Positions 1 through 5,029 of a DNA stretch of 5,029 nucleotides are shown here, piece after piece. The position numbers were made by a program, and so were the translations under genes. The notes beneath the pieces are model-generated. The model was not told where the DNA came from. It saw nothing but the letters and a program-made list of their open reading frames with translations, and did not search any database. Source of the stretch: SCUN01 sp964343975. GTDB taxonomy: Bacteria > Acidobacteriota > Vicinamibacteria > Vicinamibacterales > SCN-69-37. The stretch lies in contig CAYFLU010000221.1 of NCBI GenBank assembly GCA_964343975.1, positions 1 to 5,029 on the forward strand. Direction: 5' to 3'. How positions within the stretch are numbered: the stretch's first letter is position 1; each line of letters starts with the position of its first letter.

Positions 1-1
1 C

Positions 2-1198
2 CTGCGACGACCACGTGCGGCCGCCGTCGAGCGTAATGGCCGCGCCGCCGTCGTTGGCGTTCGCGATGATCTTGTTGTCCTTCGGGTTGATCCACAGGTC
101 GTGGTTGTCGCTGTGCGTGCTCTGCACGCCGACAAACGTCTTGCCGCCGTCGGTGCTCTTGTAGATGCCCGTGTTCAGACCGTAGACCGTGTCGATCTCG
201 ACCGGATCCGCGTAGAGGCGGAGGTAGTAGAACGCGCGCTGCTGGAGGTTGCGCGTCTCACTCGTACGCGTCCACGACGTGCCGCCGTCATCCGACTTGA
301 ACACGCCGCCTTCGTCATTGGCCGCTTCGACCAGCGCATACACGCGCTTCGAGTCGACCGGCGAGATCGCCACGGCGATCTTGCCGACCATGACCTTGTT
401 CGGCAGCCCGTTGGTCACCTTCTGCCACGTCGTGCCGCCGTCGAGCGACCGGAACAGACCGTCCTGCATGCTGCCCGAGGTCACCGACCACGGCTCGCGA
501 CGCACCGTCCACATCGACGCGAACATCACATTCGGGTTCTTGGCGTCCATCGACAGATCGACCGCCCCCGTCTTGTCGCTGATCGAGAGGACCTGCTCCC
601 ACGTCTTGCCGCCGTCCTTCGTGCGGTAGACACCGCGTTCCTTGTTCGCGCCGAAGATGTTGCCCACGGCCGCCACATAGACGATGTCGGGGTTGGTCGG
701 ATGGATGCGCACGCGGCCGATCAGGCCGGCCTTCTCGAGGCCCATGTGCGTCCAGGTCTTGCCGGCGTCGGTCGACTTGTAGACGCCGTCGCCATTCGAG
801 ATGTTGCCGCGCGGATCCGGAGACCCGGTGCCGAGCCACACGATGTCGGGATTGGAATCCGAAACCGCGATCGACCCCGTGCTGCCGACGCCGATCTGGC
901 CGTCGGTGATCGGCGTCCACGTGCCGCCGTTATCCGTCGTCTTGAATACGCCGCCGTTGGCCGCGCCCATGTAGAACGTGCCCGGCTGCGCCGGCACGCC
1001 CACGACCGTGTGCGACCGGCCGCCGCGGCTGAAGTTCGTCAACTGCCGATATGACAAGCCCCCGAACAGCGACGGATCCACCGTCACGTTCGCGGGATTC
1101 GCCACCGGACGCTGCGCCGTGACCGGACGCCAGGCGGCCGCCGCCACCACGCCCAGCACCACCAGCGCAACACCTGCTCGATGCACCCACTGCTTCAT
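2..1198 (-). CDS. Asp-box (BNR/VPS10-like) beta-propeller secreted protein, 3' end outside window
   Basis: The frame is open from an ATG at 1198 down to the left edge, giving 399 residues with no stop, so the gene is cut by the window and not broken. Residues 1-29 look like a Sec signal peptide: Lys2, His6 and Arg7, then a hydrophobic stretch at about 9-22, then a small-residue end at VTAQ. Seven Asp-box motifs of the form S/T-x-D-x-G-x-T-W/F begin near residues 87, 142, 193, 251, 302, 348 and 389, spaced 41-58 residues apart, as expected for beta-propeller blades. An H-x-D-x-H-D-L-W-I-N-P segment at 362-372, followed by NDGG at 382-385, matches the hallmark of the sortilin/VPS10-like BNR proteins abundant in Acidobacteriota. 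Homologues are often around 1,000 residues, so more than half may be missing. They are often labelled glycosyl hydrolases, but I see no sialidase FRIP motif in this part and would not assign catalysis. The start is supported by GGAGG six bases upstream. The protein is probably exported; its role is unknown. Confidence 0.9.
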   Translation of the reverse strand, partial: MKQWVHRAGVALVVLGVVAAAAWRPVTAQRPVANPANVTVDPSLFGGLSYRQLTNFSRGGRSHTVVGVPAQPGTFYMGAANGGVFKTTDNGGTWTPITDGQIGVGSTGSIAVSDSNPDIVWLGTGSPDPRGNISNGDGVYKSTDAGKTWTHMGLEKAGLIGRVRIHPTNPDIVYVAAVGNIFGANKERGVYRTKDGGKTWEQVLSISDKTGAVDLSMDAKNPNVMFASMWTVRREPWSVTSGSMQDGLFRSLDGGTTWQKVTNGLPNKVMVGKIAVAISPVDSKRVYALVEAANDEGGVFKSDDGGTSWTRTSETRNLQQRAFYYLRLYADPVEIDTVYGLNTGIYKSTDGGKTFVGVQSTHSDNHDLWINPKDNKIIANANDGGAAITLDGGRTWSSQ

Positions 1199-1204
1199 TC
1201 CAAA

Positions 1205-1209
1205 CCTCC
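1205..1209 (-). promoter_or_regulatory. Shine-Dalgarno of the propeller gene
   Basis: On the minus strand the sequence reads GGAGG, six bases before the ATG at 1198. This is a near-consensus ribosome binding site and it decides the start, because the reading frame from this ATG opens directly into a signal peptide. Confidence 0.8.
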
Positions 1210-1217
1210 GACCGAAG

Positions 1218-1246
1218 AGCGTACCTGACCTCCCGGGGGCGATCAA
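1218..1246 (-). promoter_or_regulatory. Candidate sigma70-type promoter of the propeller gene
   Basis: Read on the minus strand, TTGATC (1246-1241) and TACGCT (1223-1218) are separated by exactly 17 bases. The first matches the -35 consensus at four of six positions. The second matches the -10 consensus at the three most conserved positions (first T, second A, last T). Transcription would begin near 1211, leaving a leader of about 13 bases, which just contains the Shine-Dalgarno. The -35 element falls inside the hairpin at 1229-1268. The call rests on sequence likeness alone. Confidence 0.4.
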
Positions 1247-1268
1247 CTACCGGTGGTCGCACGGGAGG
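1229..1268. repeat. Imperfect inverted repeat / hairpin in the divergent control region
   Basis: CCTCCCG at 1229-1235 is the exact reverse complement of CGGGAGG at 1262-1268. Inside it, GCGATC (1239-1244) pairs with GGTCGC (1255-1260) with one G-T wobble. That gives a 7 bp outer stem and a 6 bp inner stem, separated by a 3-versus-1 internal bulge, with a 10-base loop. The loop and inner stem also include the near-palindrome ACTACCGGTGGT (1246-1257). The element spans the -35 region of the candidate leftward promoter and the region just upstream of the candidate rightward -10, so it could be an operator or an RNA structure. The base pairing is seen directly; the function is inferred. Confidence 0.5.
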
Positions 1269-1269
1269 C

Positions 1270-1278
1270 TGCGATAAT
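1270..1278 (+). promoter_or_regulatory. Candidate extended -10 promoter of the TonB receptor
   Basis: TGC followed by GATAAT (1273-1278) fits the extended -10 pattern TGnTATAAT with one mismatch in the hexamer. No recognisable -35 lies 16-18 bases upstream, which extended -10 promoters can tolerate. Transcription would begin about seven bases downstream, near 1285-1287. This coincides with the ATG at 1287 and suggests a leaderless or nearly leaderless message. No Shine-Dalgarno stands at normal spacing before that ATG, which fits the same reading. Confidence 0.4.
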
Positions 1279-1286
1279 GGGCGGCA

Positions 1287-3080
1287 ATGTTCCAATCCTG
1301 CTTCGTGTATGCGCTGGCCGCCGCGCTGGCTCAGCAACCGTCTGCCGCGTCCGCGCCGCAGACACCACAAACACCTCCCGCGGTGTCCACGACCGTCGTC
1401 GTGACCGCCACGGTCTCGCCCACCCCTGAGAGCGCTGCCGGACGCGCCGTGACCGTGCTGCCGCGCGTGGATCTCGACACCCTTGGAGTGACCTCGTCGA
1501 TCGACGCCTTGCGCCTCGCACCCGGCGTGGACCTGCGAGCCCGCGGCCCGTTTGAGGTCCAAACGGATCTCTCGATCCGCGGAGCGACGTTCGGCCAACA
1601 ACTGGTGCTCGTCGATGGGGTGCGCCTCAACGACGCGCAAAGCGGACACCACAACGGCGAGTTCCCGATGCCGCTCGCCGCGCTCGACCGCATCGAACTG
1701 GTCGGTGGCGCGGCGTCCTCGGTGCACGGCGCCGACGCGCTCGGCGGCGTCGTGAACCTCATCACGCGGCGCGATCAGCATCTGGCGATCTCAGCCACGG
1801 CCGGCGAGCACGGCTCGGGCGCACTCAGCGCGTCGATCGGTGGCTACGGCCTGCCGGCCAGATGGACGCTGGCCGGATGGACCTCCCGGAGCGACGGCTT
1901 CATGTTCGATCGCGACTTCGCGCTCGGCGGCGCGTTGCTCCGCGGCGCGTTCGGCCGCGACCTCACCTTCGACGTGCGCCATCAGCGACGGACGTTCGGC
2001 GCCAACGGGTTCTACGGCGCCTCACCCTCGAAGGAATGGACGGATCTCACGCTCACGTCGGCCACGTGGTCGCGCGCGGTGTCGGGTTGGACGACGACGG
2101 TGCGCGGCACGTGGAAGAACCACGGCGACCATTTCCGCTGGGACATCGCGCGACCGGGCTTCGCCGAGAACCGCCATCGCACGAACGCGGGCGACGTGCT
2201 GGCCACGGTCAGCCGTACGAGCGATGACGGCATCACGATCAGCGCGGGCGCGGGCGGCGCGATGGACGTCGTGCGCTCATCGAACCTCGGCGACCACGAC
2301 TTCAGCCACGGCAGCGCGTTCGTGGAAGTGCTCGCGCCACTCTCGTCGTCGCTCCTCGTGCAGGCCGGCGTGCGCGGCGACCGCTATTCTTCGTTCGGCG
2401 GCGAAGTCAGTCCGACGTTCTCGGCCGTGGCCATCCTCGGCGACGGGTGGCGCCTCCGCGGCTCGGTCGGCCGCGCGTTCCGCGTGCCGACCTTCACCGA
2501 GCTCTATTACCTGGATCCCAATAACGTGGGCAACGCGGACCTCCGCGCCGAGCGTGGCTGGTCGACAGACGCCGGGCTGGAGTTTGCGCGCAGCGGCTGG
2601 AGCGCGGCCGTGACCCCGTTCCTGCGGTGGGACCGCGACGTGATCGATTTCACCCGCCCCACGGCGTCCGTGCCGTGGCACGCCGACAACGTGCGCGATG
2701 TGACGACGCGCGGCGTCGAAGTGCGGGCCGCGCGACACTGGCGCGACGGCCTCGCCTCACTCAGCTACACCGGCCTCGATCTCTCGGCGCCGTCGCTGAA
2801 CGTGCTGTCGAAGTACGTCCTCGAATACGCGAAGCACGCGCTCGTCGGATCGGTCGCGACGCCGCTCGGCATCGCCGGCCTGCGTGCCAGCGTCACGGCC
2901 GACTACCGACGCCGGCTCGACGGGCAGCGCTACACCCTTGTTGGCGCGCAGCTCAGCCACGACTGGGGCCGCGCGACGTTGTCGATCGGCGGCACGAACC
3001 TCTTGAATGAGACCTACACGGAAGTGGCCGGCGTGGCGATGCCGGGCCGGTGGCTCACGGTCGGTATGGCGATTCGTTAG
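1287..3080 (+). CDS. TonB-dependent outer-membrane receptor (BtuB/siderophore-receptor type)
   Basis: This is a complete 597-residue protein in the usual size range of compact BtuB-like receptors. It would transport a scarce ligand such as a metal chelate or cobamide across the outer membrane, powered by TonB-ExbBD; the ligand cannot be read from sequence. A hydrophobic leader (about residues 4-16) precedes a Pro/Ala/Gln-rich linker. TVVVTA at 36-41 is a likely TonB box. The plug domain covers about 47-161, with LSIRG (95-99), VLVDGVRLND (107-116), IELVGG (136-141) and GVVNLIT (154-160). The barrel fills the rest, including the family motif AFRVPTFTELY (397-407) with NADLRAERG (416-424) and a C-terminal NLLNETY (571-577) plus PGRW (586-589). 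There is no carboxypeptidase-like N-terminal domain, unlike the very large receptors common in Acidobacteriota. An in-frame TAA at 1275-1277 makes 1287 the earliest possible start. Oddities are a leader with no Lys or Arg before the hydrophobic core, and a last residue of Arg instead of the usual aromatic. No cobalamin riboswitch could fit in the 88 bases upstream. Confidence 0.93.
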   Translation: MFQSCFVYALAAALAQQPSAASAPQTPQTPPAVSTTVVVTATVSPTPESAAGRAVTVLPRVDLDTLGVTSSIDALRLAPGVDLRARGPFEVQTDLSIRGATFGQQLVLVDGVRLNDAQSGHHNGEFPMPLAALDRIELVGGAASSVHGADALGGVVNLITRRDQHLAISATAGEHGSGALSASIGGYGLPARWTLAGWTSRSDGFMFDRDFALGGALLRGAFGRDLTFDVRHQRRTFGANGFYGASPSKEWTDLTLTSATWSRAVSGWTTTVRGTWKNHGDHFRWDIARPGFAENRHRTNAGDVLATVSRTSDDGITISAGAGGAMDVVRSSNLGDHDFSHGSAFVEVLAPLSSSLLVQAGVRGDRYSSFGGEVSPTFSAVAILGDGWRLRGSVGRAFRVPTFTELYYLDPNNVGNADLRAERGWSTDAGLEFARSGWSAAVTPFLRWDRDVIDFTRPTASVPWHADNVRDVTTRGVEVRAARHWRDGLASLSYTGLDLSAPSLNVLSKYVLEYAKHALVGSVATPLGIAGLRASVTADYRRRLDGQRYTLVGAQLSHDWGRATLSIGGTNLLNETYTEVAGVAMPGRWLTVGMAIR

Positions 3081-3106
3081 TGGTGGTTCGTGGTGGGCGT
3101 ACGACA

Positions 3107-3140
3107 GAAACGCGGCCTCGGGGGCCGCGTTTCTTCTTTC
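3107..3140 (+). terminator. Intrinsic terminator of the TonB receptor gene, possibly bidirectional
   Basis: GAAACGCGGCC (3107-3117) and GGCCGCGTTTC (3123-3133) form a perfect 11 bp stem with a 5-base loop, followed by the T-rich run TTCTTTC on the plus strand. It starts 26 bases after the receptor stop. It also lies 14 bases beyond the tRNA 3' end on the other strand, so it may serve the converging minus-strand transcript too. On that strand the T-rich tail is poor, limited to the TTTC closing the stem. Confidence 0.85.
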
Positions 3141-3145
3141 TGAAG

Positions 3146-3224
<79 letters not shown>

Positions 3225-3233
3225 ACAACCTGA

Positions 3234-3986
3234 CTATCTTACCCCAGACTCCGCCTCTTTCGTAAGCCGCTCCACAAGATCAATCGCAGAATGGTCGGTC
3301 AGGTCCGGCTGGAGCGGGGTCACCGAGATGTACCCGTCGCGCACCGCCTGCCGGTCCGACCGGTCGTGCGGCGCCCAGTCGTCCTGCGCCTCCTCGATCC
3401 AGAAATAGGGCCGCTTACGCGGGTCCATCCGGCGGTCCACCTTGGTGATGTGGTTCCGCTTGGCCTGCACCGTGGTGCGCACGCCTTTGATCTCGCCCTT
3501 CGGCACGTTGATGCTGAGAAATGTCCGGTACGGCAGCCCGTGCTTGAGCACCGAGGCCGTCAGCTGCGCGGCAAACGCCGCCGCCGGGCCAAATTCCATC
3601 GATGGGCGCTCGAGCGACACCGCGATGCCCGGGTACCCGAGGAGCGCCGCTTCGAACGCCCCGGCCACCGTGCCCGAATACGTGACGTCGTCGCCGACGT
3701 TCAGCCCCGTGTTGATCCCCGACACGACGATATCCGGCGGATCGACGAGGATCTGATCGATGGCGATGTTCACGCAGTCAGTGGGCGTGCCGTCCACGCA
3801 GTAGACGTTCTCCCCGGGCTTCTCGATGCGCAACGGCCGGCGCAGCGTGAGCGCGTGCCCGACGGCACTCGCTTCCGTTTGCGGCGCCACGACCGTGACG
3901 TCGCCGACTGCCTTCAGAGCGTGCGCCAGAGCTTCGATGCCCGGCGAAAAATACCCGTCGTCATTGGTGACCAGAATGCGCGGCAT
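3234..3986 (-). CDS. surE: 5'/3'-nucleotidase SurE
   Basis: The product is 250 residues, the normal length for SurE, a cytoplasmic metal-dependent phosphatase that removes phosphate from nucleoside 5'- and 3'-monophosphates. All family landmarks are present: NDDG at 8-11, with Asp9 and Asp10 as metal ligands; Ser40 in the segment after VVAP; GTPTDCV at 66-72; SGINTG at 89-94 with metal ligand Asn92; YSGTV at 103-107; INVP at 159-162; and GYISVTPL at 218-225 followed by DLTDHSA. The ligand assignments come from alignment by eye to E. coli SurE (Asp8, Asp9, Ser39, Asn92). The ATG at 3986 places the NDDG motif at its usual distance from the N-terminus, and a weak GCGGGA lies a few bases upstream. 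It follows the acyltransferase gene by 39 bases and precedes tRNA-Pro by 9 bases on the same strand. It looks intact. In many proteobacteria surE sits beside pcm and nlpD; neither is seen here. Confidence 0.97.
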   Translation of the reverse strand: MPRILVTNDDGYFSPGIEALAHALKAVGDVTVVAPQTEASAVGHALTLRRPLRIEKPGENVYCVDGTPTDCVNIAIDQILVDPPDIVVSGINTGLNVGDDVTYSGTVAGAFEAALLGYPGIAVSLERPSMEFGPAAAFAAQLTASVLKHGLPYRTFLSINVPKGEIKGVRTTVQAKRNHITKVDRRMDPRKRPYFWIEEAQDDWAPHDRSDRQAVRDGYISVTPLQPDLTDHSAIDLVERLTKEAESGVR

Positions 3987-4025
3987 GTATCCCGCTATTT
4001 AATCACGCCCAGCGCGGCGGCCGCG
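3987..4025 (-). other. Acyltransferase-surE intergenic spacer with weak -10-like element
   Basis: The 39-base gap is G/C-rich next to the acyltransferase stop and AT-rich next to surE. On the minus strand it contains TGA followed by TTAAAT (4002-3997), loosely like an extended -10 element ten bases before the surE ATG, but there is no -35 at 17 bases. It also contains GCGGGA (3996-3991) as a modest ribosome binding site. There is no terminator hairpin, which favours read-through from the acyltransferase gene. Confidence 0.35.
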
Positions 4026-5029
4026 TCAGGCGCGCCAGAAGAGGCGCTTGCGGTACATCACTTCGAGCGGCACGTACAGCAGCAGCAACGTTGCGAACGC
4101 GAAGGCCAGCGACGTGTTCTTCGGTCCGCCGAGCCCCAGCGGCAGGAAGGCGTGCATGTAGATCCAGTTGTAGAGCGCGATCTGCTTCCCCGCCGGGCTC
4201 ATCACCTTGATCCAGAGCAGCGTCTTGATCAGCCAGCCCGACATCACGAAGAGCGCCAGCGGGTTCGTGCCCATCACGACGAACGGGCGGAGGAAACGCC
4301 GGCGGCCCTGCACATCGATCATCCAGTAGCACGCCCCGAGCGCGATCGCGGCGAGTCCGCTCGTGAGCAGCACGAATGAGCTCGTCCACAAGCTCTTCGT
4401 GATCACAAAGCGCTGATCCCAGACCACCGCGCCGAGCACGCTCACGCCGCCGGCCACGATGAAGACGGCGGTCTTCTCCACGTCTGTGCGTTTGCCGCGC
4501 AACACCAACCCGGCCGCGACGCCGGTCAGTGTGGTGGCGACCGCCGGGATCGTGCCGAACAGACCTTCCGGATCCCAGGTCTTGGTCGAGCTCCACAGGT
4601 GCTGGGTGCCGATCAGCGTGCGGTCGAGCCAGGCGCCGAGGTTGCCGGCCGGCGTGAGATCACCGGCCACGCCGCCAGGTGCGGGCACGAACATCAGGAG
4701 GGCCCAGTAGCCGAGCAACAGCACCGCTGTCACGCCCATCACGGCCTGGAGTCTCGCCTCTTCTTCCAACTTCAACACCTGGCGATAGATCAGCGACGCG
4801 AACAGCGAGCACAACGACAGGCGCACGAGCACGCCCGGGATGCGCACGGTCGAGAAGTTGAACCGCACGTAATACGCGAGTGCGAACCCGCACAGAAACA
4901 GGACGGCCGCGCGCTTGAAGATGCGTGGCAACGACTCGACGGCGCGGGGCGACAACGTGAGCGACAACCCGAGGATGAAGACGAAGAACGGGAAGATCAG
5001 GTCCGTCGGCGTCCACGGCGTCCACCACG
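4026..5029 (-). CDS. Heparan-alpha-glucosaminide N-acetyltransferase-like membrane protein (COG4299/NagX type), N-terminus outside window
   Basis: The frame is open to the right edge, and 333 residues plus the TGA at 4026-4028 are visible. A TTG at 4967 could be taken as a start, but upstream codons in the same frame encode WTPTDLIFPFFVFILG, the family's first conserved membrane segment. The true start is therefore beyond 5029, with perhaps 40-50 residues missing. About nine hydrophobic segments lie near visible residues 8-26, 40-54, 66-82, 94-114, 155-176, 186-203, 214-238, 248-267 and 305-325. Family motifs include WDPEGLFGTIPA (151-162), KSLWTSSFVL (211-220) and MGTNPLALFVMSG (252-264). 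The family is a set of inner-membrane proteins related to human HGSNAT, thought to move acetyl groups onto amino sugars at the membrane. The active-site His of HGSNAT lies just before the W-x-x-x-D-L segment, outside this window, so activity cannot be judged. The substrate is unknown. It is probably transcribed with surE. Confidence 0.88.
   Translation of the reverse strand, partial: WWTPWTPTDLIFPFFVFILGLSLTLSPRAVESLPRIFKRAAVLFLCGFALAYYVRFNFSTVRIPGVLVRLSLCSLFASLIYRQVLKLEEEARLQAVMGVTAVLLLGYWALLMFVPAPGGVAGDLTPAGNLGAWLDRTLIGTQHLWSSTKTWDPEGLFGTIPAVATTLTGVAAGLVLRGKRTDVEKTAVFIVAGGVSVLGAVVWDQRFVITKSLWTSSFVLLTSGLAAIALGACYWMIDVQGRRRFLRPFVVMGTNPLALFVMSGWLIKTLLWIKVMSPAGKQIALYNWIYMHAFLPLGLGGPKNTSLAFAFATLLLLYVPLEVMYRKRLFWRA

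Noticed and set aside
101..1054. Long plus-strand frame of 317 codons antisense to the propeller gene
   Set aside because: The composition is Arg/Ala/Asp/Val-rich with no recognisable domain. It is the typical shadow of a GC-rich gene on the other strand, whose own frame encodes seven Asp boxes.
1199..1286. Cobalamin riboswitch before the BtuB-like receptor
   Set aside because: The region is only 88 bases and shows no B12-box-like sequence. A cobalamin riboswitch is about 200 bases.
930..1781. Minus-strand 283-codon frame crossing the divergent promoter region
   Set aside because: It runs antisense through the receptor plug and out of frame through the propeller signal peptide. It has no domain and no ribosome binding site.
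3291..4379. Plus-strand 362-codon frame antisense to surE and the acyltransferase
   Set aside because: It spans two clearly recognised minus-strand genes and the gap between them, and its product is low-complexity Arg/His-rich sequence.
4026..4967. Treating TTG at 4967 as the true start of the acyltransferase
   Set aside because: Codons upstream of 4967 encode the conserved TPTDLIFPFF segment in the same frame, so the gene starts beyond the window.

Overview
The window is GC-rich, gene-dense bacterial chromosome holding five genes and a few short regulatory sites. The gene mix is an Asp-box (BNR) beta-propeller 'glycosyl hydrolase-like' secreted protein, a TonB-dependent outer-membrane receptor, SurE, and a COG4299-type membrane acyltransferase. 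A TonB receptor implies a Gram-negative with an outer membrane. Large BNR propeller proteins of this kind are especially common in Acidobacteriota (for example Vicinamibacteria) and Gemmatimonadota, so I would place the window there. This is inference from family distribution, not from a database search.

Layout. Positions 2-1198 (minus strand) carry the N-terminal 399 residues of the propeller protein, whose 3' end is off the left edge. An 88-base divergent intergenic region (1199-1286) follows, with a good Shine-Dalgarno and a plausible promoter for the propeller gene, an imperfect hairpin, and an extended -10-like element immediately before the receptor start. Positions 1287-3080 (plus) encode a complete 597-residue TonB-dependent receptor, closed by a strong intrinsic terminator (3107-3140). 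On the minus strand, converging on that terminator, lie a tRNA-Pro(CGG) with encoded CCA (3148-3224), surE (3234-3986) and the C-terminal 333 residues of a heparan-alpha-glucosaminide N-acetyltransferase-like (COG4299/NagX type) membrane protein (4026-5029, N-terminus off the right edge).

How the genes fit together. The acyltransferase, surE and tRNA-Pro are co-directional with gaps of 39 and 9 bases, so one transcript read right to left is likely, and the tRNA would then be cut out of the 3' end of the surE message. The propeller gene and the receptor are divergently transcribed from a shared control region. Their products would lie in the exported and outer-membrane compartments, but nothing here proves they share a pathway.

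No mobile element, CRISPR array, prophage gene or defence system is visible. Most of the window is ordinary core and envelope content. The points most worth checking are the possible leaderless start of the receptor, the hairpin covering the divergent control region, and the 9-base surE-tRNA junction.
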